A stretch of DNA of 48,283 bases from Ignavibacteriales bacterium (GCA_020061995.1 JAGUXE010000023.1:1-48283); one strand, 5' to 3'. Shown: positions 24,282-32,608, counted from the stretch's first letter. Translations and numbers: made by a program. The notes: generated from the letters alone by a model not told the origin.

Positions 24282-26951
24282 CTATGCGGTCATAGGATTT
24301 AATTTAGCCGGATCTATATTTAATTCTTTCATGGCTTTTTCAACTTGATTCATTTTAATTTTACCATCATGTGCTAAAGCATATAGTGTACCGAGCACAA
24401 TATATCGAGCATCGATTTCAAAGAAATCACGTAACTCAGGACGAGCTTCGCTTCTGCCGAAACCGTCTGTTCCGAGTGATATAATTCTTTTTGGTAACCA
24501 CTTTGAAATTGAGTCGGGTAACGCTTTTACATAATCAGATGAAGCTACAATTACTCCTTCATTATCTTTGAAGCATTCAGTAACGTAAGGAGTCTTTGGG
24601 GTTTCAGCAGGATTTAAGAAGTTATATCTTTCGACTTCGAGTGCATCACGGCGAAGTTCTTTATAACTTGTAACGCTCCAAACATCAGCGGATACTTTAT
24701 AATTCTCTTCTAGCATTGTTTGTGCTTTAAGAACTTCATTTAAAATAGTTCCGCTTCCTAATAAGTTCGCTTTCAGTTTATGCTGTTTTGAAGAAGGTTT
24801 TAATCTATACATTCCCTTTAAAATTCCTTCTTTTGCCCCGTCAGGCATTTCGGGCATAGGATAATTTTCATTCATCACGGTCAGATAATAAAAAACGCTT
24901 TCCTGTTCTTCATACATTCTTCTAATGCCCTCACGAATAATAACAGCAAGTTCATAAGCATAAGCCGGATCGTATGTAACTAAATTTGGAACAGGATAAG
25001 CTAAAAGATGACTATGTCCATCTTGATGCTGCAAACCTTCACCATTAAGAGTTGTGCGTCCAGCAGTTCCACCGACTAAAAATCCTTTTGCTCTCATATC
25101 GGCAGCTGCCCATATAAAATCACCAATTCTTTGTAATCCAAACATCGAATAATAGATAAAGAAAGGGATTGTATTAATTCCATGAGTAGCATAAGCCGTT
25201 CCTGCAGCGGTGAATGAAGCTATTGAACCTGCTTCGGTTATACCTTCTTCAAGTATTTGTCCATTTTGTACCTCTTTGTAATAAAGAAGGCTGTCTTTAT
25301 CTACAGGTTCATAAAGCTGCCCGACATGAGAATAAATTCCAACTTGTCTGAATAACGCTTCCATACCGAAAGTACGTGCTTCATCTGGAACAATAGGAAC
25401 AATCAATTTACCGATTTCTTTATCACGCAAAAGTTTTGCTAATATTCTGACAAATACCATTGTTGTTGAGACATCACGTCCGTCTGTCCCCTTATAAAAT
25501 TCTTCAAAGATTTCCCCGGGAGGAGTTTTAATCGGGCGAACATCTGTTTTTCTATAAGGTATAGGCCCACCAAGTTTTTCTCTTCGCTCACGAAGATATT
25601 TCATTTCGGGACTATCATCAGAAGGTTTGTAAAAAGGAGCTTTTGAAACCTCTTCATCAGAAATTGGAATTCCGAAACGTGTTCTGAATTCTTTTAATTC
25701 TTCTTCATTTAATTTCTTTTGCTGATGTGTTATATTTTTGCCTTCACCCGCTTCTCCGAGTCCGTAACCTTTAATTGTTTTTGCAAGAATTACAGTAGGT
25801 TGTCCTTTATGCTCAACCGCGGCTTTGAAAGCTGCGTAGACTTTCTCGGGATCGTGACCTCCGCGTTTCATTTTTCTTAATTGTTCATCTGAAAGATGAC
25901 TAACCATTTCGAGAAGTTCGGGATCTTTGCCGAAGAAATCGTGACGGAAGTAGGCACCTGATTCCACCGAATATTTTTGATATTGCCCATCAACAATTTC
26001 ACCCATTCTTTTAACAAGTTTACCGTTAATATCTTTTGCAATAATCGGATCCCAATCGCTTCCCCATAAAACTTTTATTACATTCCAACCCGCACCACGG
26101 AAAGCGGCTTCAAGCTCCTGAACAATTTTTCCGTTACCTCGAACGGGTCCGTCAAGTCGCTGCAAATTACAATTGATAACAAAAACTAGGTTATCAAGTT
26201 TTTCTCTTGAAGCAAGATTAATTGCGCCGAGAGCTTCGGGTTCATCAGTTTCGCCATCACCAAGAAAAGCCCAAACTCTTCCGGTATTTTTCTTTAATCC
26301 TCTATCTTCAAGATAGCGGTTAAAGCGTGCTTGATAAATTGCATTGATTGGTCCTAATCCCATTGATACTGTAGGGAACTCCCAAAAATTGGGCATAAGC
26401 CATGGATGCGGATACGAAGATAATCCGCCCCCCGGTTTTAATTCTCTTCTGAAATTTTCAAGTTGTTCATTAGATAATCTTCCTTCGAGAAAAGCGCGTG
26501 CATAAACACCCGGTGAAGCATGCCCTTGAAAGAAAATTTGATCTCCTTCATAATCTTCCCCTTTACCTTTGAAGAAATGATTAAAAGCAATTTCGTAAAT
26601 AGTTGCTGCAGAAGCATAAGTTGAAATATGTCCGCCAACACCGGAATCACCTTTATTAGCACGAACAACCATAGCCATTGCGTTCCAGCGAATTAAACTT
26701 TTTATTCGTCGTTCAATTTCTCTATCTCCGGGGAAAGGTGGCTGTTTTTCACGCGGGATTGAATTTATATAGGGTGTATTTGCAGTGAACGGAATTTCGA
26801 TTCCTGCTTTTTGAGCTCTTATTTGAAGTTGTTGGAGTATTTCGATGACACGTTTAGGTCCTCCGTTTTGCAATACATAATCAAGCGAGTACATCCACTC
26901 TTTATTTTCTATCTCTTCTACTGAAAGTGAATTCATTCTATCATCAGACAT
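24282..26951 (-). CDS. aceE: Pyruvate dehydrogenase E1 component, homodimeric type
   Basis: AceE decarboxylates pyruvate with thiamine diphosphate and loads acetyl groups onto E2. At 889 residues it matches E. coli AceE in length and is the homodimeric type, unrelated in layout to the alpha/beta E1 of many other bacteria. The ThDP motif starts with GDGE at residues 231-234 and ends near residue 261 (VINCNLQRLDGP). The start at 26951 (MSDDRMN) follows GGA with good spacing. In-frame codons at 26996 and 26969 are upstream, but the conserved part begins at about EEIENKEWMYSLDYV. It is the first gene of the operon, preceded by a 0.4-kb gap with repeated TTGCAA sites. Confidence 0.95.
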   Translation of the reverse strand: MSDDRMNSLSVEEIENKEWMYSLDYVLQNGGPKRVIEILQQLQIRAQKAGIEIPFTANTPYINSIPREKQPPFPGDREIERRIKSLIRWNAMAMVVRANKGDSGVGGHISTYASAATIYEIAFNHFFKGKGEDYEGDQIFFQGHASPGVYARAFLEGRLSNEQLENFRRELKPGGGLSSYPHPWLMPNFWEFPTVSMGLGPINAIYQARFNRYLEDRGLKKNTGRVWAFLGDGETDEPEALGAINLASREKLDNLVFVINCNLQRLDGPVRGNGKIVQELEAAFRGAGWNVIKVLWGSDWDPIIAKDINGKLVKRMGEIVDGQYQKYSVESGAYFRHDFFGKDPELLEMVSHLSDEQLRKMKRGGHDPEKVYAAFKAAVEHKGQPTVILAKTIKGYGLGEAGEGKNITHQQKKLNEEELKEFRTRFGIPISDEEVSKAPFYKPSDDSPEMKYLRERREKLGGPIPYRKTDVRPIKTPPGEIFEEFYKGTDGRDVSTTMVFVRILAKLLRDKEIGKLIVPIVPDEARTFGMEALFRQVGIYSHVGQLYEPVDKDSLLYYKEVQNGQILEEGITEAGSIASFTAAGTAYATHGINTIPFFIYYSMFGLQRIGDFIWAAADMRAKGFLVGGTAGRTTLNGEGLQHQDGHSHLLAYPVPNLVTYDPAYAYELAVIIREGIRRMYEEQESVFYYLTVMNENYPMPEMPDGAKEGILKGMYRLKPSSKQHKLKANLLGSGTILNEVLKAQTMLEENYKVSADVWSVTSYKELRRDALEVERYNFLNPAETPKTPYVTECFKDNEGVIVASSDYVKALPDSISKWLPKRIISLGTDGFGRSEARPELRDFFEIDARYIVLGTLYALAHDGKIKMNQVEKAMKELNIDPAKLNPMTA

Positions 26952-27014
26952 TATTCTATCCTTATTCATTGTTTTATTTTTTATGAAAATGACCATACCG
27001 AAAGCATTTTATCT

Positions 27015-27089
27015 AATTGCAAATTACTCCCTCTTAAAGTAACTGCAAAATACTAATAAGGTATGCAGGTGTAAAAACCAGTTGCAAAA
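27015..27089. promoter_or_regulatory. Three TTGCAA/CTGCAA-type repeats upstream of aceE
   Basis: AATTGCAAAT (27015-27024), AACTGCAAAA (27041-27050) and AGTTGCAAAA (27080-27089) are direct repeats of A(A/G)(T/C)TGCAAA. Two have the self-complementary core TTGCAA. They lie 64-138 nt upstream of the aceE start, where a regulator or promoter elements would sit. No clean TAnnTTTG promoter was found in the gap, and the rest of 26952-27149 shows nothing else. Confidence 0.4.
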
Positions 27090-27149
27090 CTTAAAGAAAA
27101 TAGCCCTAAAAAACAATTTGAATAAACGGTGTGTACAATTGGAAAACGA

Positions 27150-27256
27150 ATATCCATAAAAAGAATATTGTTATTTATGGATCATATTTCTTCTCGAATG
27201 AGAGGAGATTCTGTTAGCAGTTGCAGATTAGTCAGAAAGACTAAAAATTTTTTTTT
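27150..27256 (+). ncRNA. Candidate structured small RNA ending in a terminator
   Basis: No convincing gene lies between aceE and 27377, but the plus strand here can form three stem-loops in a row. Stem 1 is TCCATAAA (27153-27160) with TTTATGGA (27174-27181). Stem 2 pairs 27186-27195 with 27200-27209 across the loop GAAT, ten base pairs including two G-U. Stem 3 is TTAGTC (27228-27233) with GACTAA (27239-27244), then nine T at 27248-27256, like an intrinsic terminator. A 64-residue frame (27129-27323) overlaps it but has no family resemblance or ribosome site. No promoter was convincing, so this remains a candidate. The remaining bases to 27321 show only A/T-rich sequence. Confidence 0.38.
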
Positions 27257-27321
27257 AAGCTTTTCCAATCAGTATTTTTTCGACTATATAAAACAGAATA
27301 ACGATGCGTATATTAATCCAT

Positions 27322-27352
27322 AAATAAAAAACTCCACCCGATGGATGGAGTT
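27322..27352 (-). terminator. Terminator of the carboxypeptidase gene
   Basis: Read on the minus strand, AACTCCA (27352-27346) pairs with TGGAGTT (27336-27330) across a 9-nt loop, then runs into a T-rich tract. It lies 24 nt after the stop codon at 27377. Confidence 0.8.
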
Positions 27353-27376
27353 AATGAATATTTAGAAATTATTTTT

Positions 27377-29371
27377 TTACCGCAGCAATATCATCTTCTT
27401 AGTTTCAACAAAGCTGCCTGTGGTTATACGGTAAAAATATACTCCGGAGGTTAATGCTGTTGCATCCCAGTTAACTTCATAAGTGCCGGGTTGTTTTTGT
27501 TCATTGATAAGGGTAGTAATCTCATTGCCGAGAACGTCATAAACTTTAAGAGTAGTTAACCAACCCCTTGCCCCTCCTATATTAGATGGTATAGAAAATA
27601 TTATTTTTGTAACCGGATTGAAAGGGTTAGGATAATTTTGGGCTAATTCAAAAACTGTAACTGATAAATCAACGTCAATTACATTTGAATAATTATAGGC
27701 TCCATCAAAATCAATTTGTTTTAATCTATATTGAATTATCCCGTTTAATTTGTCTTGATCAATAAAACTATATTCATTTGGCGATGTTGTAGTTCCAGAT
27801 CCTTCAATAAACGCTATTTCGTTCCATTCTGAACCGGTAATTTTTCTTTCAATCGTAAACCCCGAATTGTTTGTCTCGGTAGCGGTTGACCAATTCAAAA
27901 TTATTTTACTTTCGTTGGAATTAGCGGTAAAGGATGTTAATTCAACGGGAATAGGGTTTGTTAATTGAAGTTGAACATTCAGAACAGTTGTTGTTAAATA
28001 AGAGGTTGAAACATTACTGAAAGTTTTAGTTACAAAACTATCTGCCGTAAATGAAAGAGTATAATTACCTGCATAAATCATTCTGTGATAATTACCTGAA
28101 ATTGAATCAGAGTAAACGAAAGAATTATTTGCATCGTGATTTAATACAGTAACTTTTGCTTTTATCGGGTTTCCATTTACATCAGTTACAACACCCCTAA
28201 AACCATGAAGTGCATTTTCAAGATAGTTTAGTAGAGATTGCTTATTATAATTCCAATAAGTAGGAAGAGAAGAGCCGGCAACAAGCTTTGTATTTGAAAT
28301 TTCGATACAAACCTCTTTACAGCCGGCAAAATAGTTCATGTAATCTTGTCGTCCCCCTTCAACCATATACCAATCATAACCGTTTGTAATACCGTCGTTA
28401 TAGCCTCGCATGTAAGAAGTAGACGGACTGTTCCTTTGTGCTGTATCGGCATATAGGTGACTTATAAACTGAAACCAATTATCATCAGGATGACGCGCTT
28501 GCCAGGTATCCCATGGATAATTGACAACTTCAGTACCACCGTGAAAATTTGCCGAAATAACAAAATTATAAGTTTGAGCAAGGTTCATCATTGCGATTGT
28601 CTCCGGCTGCCATGCATATCCGTCGGGATGCAATCCTGCTTTGGGGTCCGGAAAGTTACGATTAATATCTATGTTGTTAGCATTCCCTCTTCTTGCGCCG
28701 GTAACGGTTGAGTTTCCGCTTCTGTAAGTTCCATCAGGATTGGCATTTGGATTAATCCATATTTCCAAATTATTAACAAGATTAGTTGCTTTTGAATCAG
28801 TTCCGTAATTGGATAGAAGATAATCGATTAATCGAAGCATCAAAACATAACCTGTTGTTTCATCTCCATGCATTGTGGATGAGTATTGTGTACGCGGTTC
28901 TTGTTCTCTTTGATTAACATTATCGCTTATTACTGCAAATAAAATTTTTCTTCCCTGAATTGTTGTTCCGGCATCTACAATTCTGCAAAGATTCGGATAA
29001 TTAGTTTGAAATTGATACATCATTGAAACATAAGCATCATAAGTCGGATAAGAATCCCACTCCATTATTCCTTCAATGGAAGAACTCATTTTTACATGCT
29101 CGACATCGCCGGGATGTTTTAAAACCTGAATTGGAATGTCGAATTGTTGAAATAGATAAAATTCTTTTTCATTTGCATAAGCATAAATCGAATCTTTAGT
29201 AACATTATCAATTGAAATAATTTTTGAAAGATTATTGATTACTATTTCAGGACTTTTATACATTCTAAAATAGACTTCACCGTTTTTAACGAAGTAAAAC
29301 TCATCAATTTTTTGTGCTGATAGGAATTGTGTTGTTAATAAAAGGAGTGCAAGCAGGAGAAAGTTTTTCAT
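27377..29371 (-). CDS. Secreted M14 zinc carboxypeptidase with T9SS sorting domain
   Basis: A signal peptide (MKNFLLLALLLLTTQFLSAQ) is followed by an N-terminal prodomain-like region and an M14 peptidase domain from about residue 110. Zinc ligands are the HxxE of TMHGDETTG and the later His of SANFHGGTEV; INPNANPDG and NIDINRNFPDP are also family motifs. A glutamate in ICVEIS-like context (EVCIEISN) occupies the place of the general base. After it come a carboxypeptidase-regulatory-like fold (FRGVVTDVNGNPIKAKVTV), the same GFTIERK...YRLKQIDFDG module as in the first gene of this window, and a type A sorting domain with YPNPFNPVTK. The sorting domain carries an unusual GGARGW insertion. The 664-residue protein is last in its operon and followed by a terminator. 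Confidence 0.92.
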   Translation of the reverse strand: MKNFLLLALLLLTTQFLSAQKIDEFYFVKNGEVYFRMYKSPEIVINNLSKIISIDNVTKDSIYAYANEKEFYLFQQFDIPIQVLKHPGDVEHVKMSSSIEGIMEWDSYPTYDAYVSMMYQFQTNYPNLCRIVDAGTTIQGRKILFAVISDNVNQREQEPRTQYSSTMHGDETTGYVLMLRLIDYLLSNYGTDSKATNLVNNLEIWINPNANPDGTYRSGNSTVTGARRGNANNIDINRNFPDPKAGLHPDGYAWQPETIAMMNLAQTYNFVISANFHGGTEVVNYPWDTWQARHPDDNWFQFISHLYADTAQRNSPSTSYMRGYNDGITNGYDWYMVEGGRQDYMNYFAGCKEVCIEISNTKLVAGSSLPTYWNYNKQSLLNYLENALHGFRGVVTDVNGNPIKAKVTVLNHDANNSFVYSDSISGNYHRMIYAGNYTLSFTADSFVTKTFSNVSTSYLTTTVLNVQLQLTNPIPVELTSFTANSNESKIILNWSTATETNNSGFTIERKITGSEWNEIAFIEGSGTTTSPNEYSFIDQDKLNGIIQYRLKQIDFDGAYNYSNVIDVDLSVTVFELAQNYPNPFNPVTKIIFSIPSNIGGARGWLTTLKVYDVLGNEITTLINEQKQPGTYEVNWDATALTSGVYFYRITTGSFVETKKMILLR

Positions 29372-29386
29372 TGTGATTCCATAAAT

Positions 29387-31042
29387 CTATTTGATATTAA
29401 ATAATGCAGAATATAATTCTTTGAATACTTCCCGCCGCGTTTTGCCTGCTAAGGAGATTAGTTTTATTTTTCTCTTTTCATCACTGATTAGTGACAAATA
29501 TTTTTGAAGTTCTTCTTCCGATACTGATTTATCGGCATTAAATGACCAATCCTCCTCATCAACAAAAACTCCGATTAATGCGAGTGATTGTGTCGGGATA
29601 AATAATGGATCACTATTCCAAACATCTTTATAAGGGAAAAGCTGACAACCGGCATCAAGCAAAACTTTTTGAACATCTGAAACAATAACTTCATGAGCGT
29701 CAATCTTTTTTAACACCGATAATGCGGCTAAAGCTCCAACAGCTTGTCCTATCAGCATTACAACCGGCTGAAGTCGAGAACAGCCATTTACTATATGAGT
29801 AACGGAAATACTTTTTTCAGCTACAACTAACCCTTTTACTTTCTCCGGAATCAAACAACCAAGCGGAATTTGAAAAGGGGCGTTAGCTGGCAAAGGTTCA
29901 ATTAATCTTTCATCAGGCTCAACAAAAAATTTGCTATGATGATGGTCTAGAAAATAATCACCGACAGCAATGCTGTCTTTTCTTAATTTTGGTCGAAAAG
30001 AATTTTTAGCCGGAATGACATCTTCTTCTTTTAATAAGACTTTCCCTTTAACTCTTCTACTCTCTCTAACATAAGGAATAAATGGTAAATTATCTTCCGT
30101 TGGAAATTCATCTGTTGCAAGTCCCCACTCGGGATGTCCTAATTTTGTTTGCATATAATGAACAAAATCGAGAGTAAGTTCTTTCGCCTTTTTATAATGA
30201 TTTTTTCTCGATTTTCTATTTTCGTAAATATCTTCGGTAGTGGGATAATCATTTGCTCTGAATGGCCAATTAAGTAGATATTTATTGTTTGGTAATGAAG
30301 CATAAGTAATAAAACTATGCCAATCATGAAGTTTATGATTTAGATAATTTTCATCTTTAGAATTCGAATGCTCTGCAGTTGAGTTTACAAATTTTCTGTA
30401 TTTATAATCTGATGATGTTTCAACCTTTGGTGCAACGCCATCGTATTTTTTTAAGATGGCACAGAATGTTAAATCTTGAACTTCATAATCACGTTCTTCC
30501 GGAGCATCAAACTCACCCGTATCCGATTTTTTATCTCTCCCGAGGCGGTAAGGGATATTACCAAATTTGAGTACATCGCCATATTCAGTAGCTTCAACAA
30601 CAACTTTAGTATGGACTTCTTCCATGTGTCCGTCTTTCATATTTAAACGGACTCCGTAGATCGTATCGTCTTCTCTTAATACTTCATGAAGAGATGTTTC
30701 AAACCAGACGGTTAAGTTTTTTTCTTTTTCAGCAAGTTCATGAAGAAATTGCTTCCCGATTTTTGGTTCGAAACATGTGAGACTTATCCAGCCTGTAAAA
30801 GTTTTATCTACTCCACCATAGTGGTCTTCAATTTTTTTTCTTAGTTCGCCAAAGATTCCCCCACCAAGAGCATGTTTATTTCCGTCAAATGCTGAAACTC
30901 CTGCAGCGGTAATCATTCCACCAAGCCAGGGTGTTTCTTCAACAATTAATGTTTTAATTCCAAGTCTTGCTGATTGAATTCCTGCAGCTACACCTGCACA
31001 GCCACCTCCTACAATTACAACATCAAATTTAGTTGTTACCAT
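29387..31042 (-). CDS. FAD-dependent oxidoreductase (FAD_oxidored family)
   Basis: The N-terminal Rossmann motif VVIVGGGCAGVAAG at about residues 8-21 and ETPWLGGMITAAGV are those of the FAD-dependent oxidoreductase family PF12831, whose substrates are mostly unknown. A C-terminal FAD-contacting segment, VNGCSRLQPVVMLIGQAVGALAAL, is also present. The 551-residue length is typical. The start ATG lies within the last codons of gmhA (14-nt overlap, different frame), so the two are translationally linked. The M14 peptidase gene follows after 15 nt. No signal peptide is seen, so it is probably cytoplasmic. The genome context does not reveal the substrate. Confidence 0.8.
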   Translation of the reverse strand: MVTTKFDVVIVGGGCAGVAAGIQSARLGIKTLIVEETPWLGGMITAAGVSAFDGNKHALGGGIFGELRKKIEDHYGGVDKTFTGWISLTCFEPKIGKQFLHELAEKEKNLTVWFETSLHEVLREDDTIYGVRLNMKDGHMEEVHTKVVVEATEYGDVLKFGNIPYRLGRDKKSDTGEFDAPEERDYEVQDLTFCAILKKYDGVAPKVETSSDYKYRKFVNSTAEHSNSKDENYLNHKLHDWHSFITYASLPNNKYLLNWPFRANDYPTTEDIYENRKSRKNHYKKAKELTLDFVHYMQTKLGHPEWGLATDEFPTEDNLPFIPYVRESRRVKGKVLLKEEDVIPAKNSFRPKLRKDSIAVGDYFLDHHHSKFFVEPDERLIEPLPANAPFQIPLGCLIPEKVKGLVVAEKSISVTHIVNGCSRLQPVVMLIGQAVGALAALSVLKKIDAHEVIVSDVQKVLLDAGCQLFPYKDVWNSDPLFIPTQSLALIGVFVDEEDWSFNADKSVSEEELQKYLSLISDEKRKIKLISLAGKTRREVFKELYSALFNIK

Positions 31043-31616
31043 ATAATTCTTCTTCGACTAATTCACAAATCACATGTGCAATAGTTATGTGTCCTTCTTG
31101 AATTCTTTGAGTGTTTGAAGAAGGTACAACAATCGGAGTATCAACAGTTGATTTTAGTTTTCCTCCGGTACCGCCAAGTAAGCCAACTACTTTAATCCCT
31201 TTTTCATGTGCCATCGCAACAGCCTTGATAATATTGGGTGAATTGCCACTTGTCGAAATTGCGAGCAATACATCCCCCTCATTCCCTAATCCTTGAACAT
31301 TTCGTGCGAAAACATTTTCATAACCGATGTCGTTTCCGCCCGCAGTTAAGTTTGATGAATCTGTTGTTAGAGCAATTGCGGCAAGCGCAGGACGATTTAT
31401 GTGATGGCTTAATCGTATCATAAACTCTGTTGCAATGTGTTGGCAATCTGCAGCACTTCCGCCGTTACCGCATAATAATAATTTTTTCCCGTTTCGATAT
31501 GCTTCGGTAATCAAATCTATTGCGGAGAGAATGTCTTCAGAACAAGCTTCAATCATCTTCAATTTAGTATCAGCACTCTCGTTAAATGATGAAGTTATAA
31601 ATTCTTGTTTATTCAA
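31029..31616 (-). CDS. gmhA: Phosphoheptose isomerase-like SIS protein
   Basis: GmhA converts sedoheptulose 7-phosphate to D-glycero-heptose 7-phosphate for LPS core heptose. The SIS fold begins with GKKLLLCGNGGSAADCQHIATEF, and the later AISTSGNSPNIIKAV and QEGHITIAHVICELVE match GmhA. The length of 195 is normal. Translation starts at TTG (31616), supported by AAAGGA at 31623-31628 with a 6-nt gap. It is the second gene of the unit headed by the GGGP synthase (36 nt upstream). Other SIS-domain isomerases are possible, but the zinc-site residues (the Glu in ATEF and the His in EGHITIAH) favour GmhA. Confidence 0.88.
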   Translation of the reverse strand: MNKQEFITSSFNESADTKLKMIEACSEDILSAIDLITEAYRNGKKLLLCGNGGSAADCQHIATEFMIRLSHHINRPALAAIALTTDSSNLTAGGNDIGYENVFARNVQGLGNEGDVLLAISTSGNSPNIIKAVAMAHEKGIKVVGLLGGTGGKLKSTVDTPIVVPSSNTQRIQEGHITIAHVICELVEEELYGNN

Positions 31617-31622
31617 TTTAAA

Positions 31623-31628
31623 TCCTTT
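31623..31628 (-). promoter_or_regulatory. Ribosome binding site for the TTG start of gmhA
   Basis: The minus strand reads AAAGGA here, six bases before TTG at 31616-31614. No ATG nearby is in frame with the conserved N-terminus. Confidence 0.7.
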
Positions 31629-31652
31629 GTTGGTGTAATTTTTAGTTTAATT

Positions 31653-32420
31653 CTAAATCAGTATTGATTTTTTAACATGAACAGCATCGGCAAAACTTTT
31701 GAGATAATTCCAGTGGTCTTCATTTTCGAAATGATTTCCTGTAACGATAATTTTTGCTCCACACGCAACTAATTTTGCCGCTGTGTGAGAATCCCTAATT
31801 CCACCTCCGACAATAATCGGAAGTTCCACTATTGAAGAAACCATTTTCACCATATCGAAAGGAACATGATTCTGTGCCCCTGAACCGGCTTCGAGATAAA
31901 TCATCTTCATTCCCATATATTGTGCTGCAAGGGCGGTTGCTACTGCAATTTCCGGTTTATTAGATGGAATAGGAAAGCTTCCGCTAATATATTGTGTTGT
32001 TGTTTGAGCTCCCGACTCAATCAACATATAACCTGTCGATATTGTTTCGATATTATATTTCTTTATCATCGGCGCAGCAATTACTTGTTGTCCTATAAGA
32101 TAATCAGGATTTCTTCCGCTGATTAAAGAGATATAGAGAAGAGCATCCGTATTAGGTGTAATTTGATTACTGCTTCCGGGAAAAATTATTGTAGGAAGTT
32201 TTGAATTTTCTTTTATTGATTTAATATATGTTGAAAGCTCTTCTTGAATTAATAAACTTCCTCCGACTAATAATCCATCAACTTCGGCTTCTTCACATCT
32301 TGAAAGAAATTCAGGTAGTTTACTGACAGGAAGATTATCAGGATCGATTAAAACCAGATATGCAGCGCCGTATTTTTCTATTTGGGCTTCTAAGTAATTG
32401 TATATTCTCATAAATCTCAT
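31653..32420 (-). CDS. Geranylgeranylglyceryl phosphate synthase family (PcrB/GGGPS)
   Basis: Family members join a polyprenyl diphosphate to sn-glycerol 1-phosphate, the entry step to archaeal-type ether lipids. The TIM-barrel signatures are VLIDPDN, the prenyl-site segment DGLLVGGSLL, YLEAGSGAQNHVP, IIVGGGIRDSHTA and IIVTGNHFE. The 255-residue length fits the longer group II (archaeal and Bacteroidota) enzymes, not the shorter Bacillus PcrB. It is first in the unit with gmhA, the FAD oxidoreductase and the M14 peptidase. No glycerol-1-phosphate dehydrogenase is in the window. The product chain length is unknown. An alternative ATG exists at 32411. The first ATG lies inside a perfect inverted repeat. 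Confidence 0.9.
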   Translation of the reverse strand: MRFMRIYNYLEAQIEKYGAAYLVLIDPDNLPVSKLPEFLSRCEEAEVDGLLVGGSLLIQEELSTYIKSIKENSKLPTIIFPGSSNQITPNTDALLYISLISGRNPDYLIGQQVIAAPMIKKYNIETISTGYMLIESGAQTTTQYISGSFPIPSNKPEIAVATALAAQYMGMKMIYLEAGSGAQNHVPFDMVKMVSSIVELPIIVGGGIRDSHTAAKLVACGAKIIVTGNHFENEDHWNYLKSFADAVHVKKSILI

Positions 32421-32433
32421 TTAAAATGAGATT
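32413..32433. repeat. Perfect 10-bp palindrome over the GGGPS start codon
   Basis: AATCTCATTT (32413-32422) and AAATGAGATT (32424-32433) are exact inverse copies around one central base. The start codon at 32418-32420 lies in one arm. It could be a repressor operator or a leader hairpin that hides the start. Confidence 0.6.
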
Positions 32434-32498
32434 AAATATATTGATTTTGATTGTGAGTACAAAAAAGGAAGTGGTTAGTATAAAACTTTGCGAATTGT

Positions 32499-32572
32499 AT
32501 TTCCTTAGTGCCCCTGTGGCAAATAAACTCTTAAGGCTGATGCCACAATGACACTAAGGCACAAAGGGAAAT
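32499..32572. repeat. Dispersed palindromic repeat, copy 2
   Basis: The right arm (32541-32572, read inverted) begins ATTTCCCTTTGTGCCTTAGT and matches the left arm of the repeat at 21048 over most of its length. The left arm (32499-32521) is a shorter inverted copy lacking about nine bases. It lies between the GGGPS and thioredoxin-fold genes. Confidence 0.7.
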
Positions 32573-32608
32573 GAAAGCGTCCAAGATTAATTCGTTTACA
32601 AAAGCGAA

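Noticed and set aside
24282..24310. Possible terminator or leader between aceE and aceF
   Set aside because: No stem with a T-run was found; the 55-nt gap looks like an ordinary operon spacer.
27129..27323. 64-residue plus-strand frame in the gap upstream of aceE
   Set aside because: No ribosome binding site, no family resemblance, odd composition; it overlaps the hairpins and a poly-T run.
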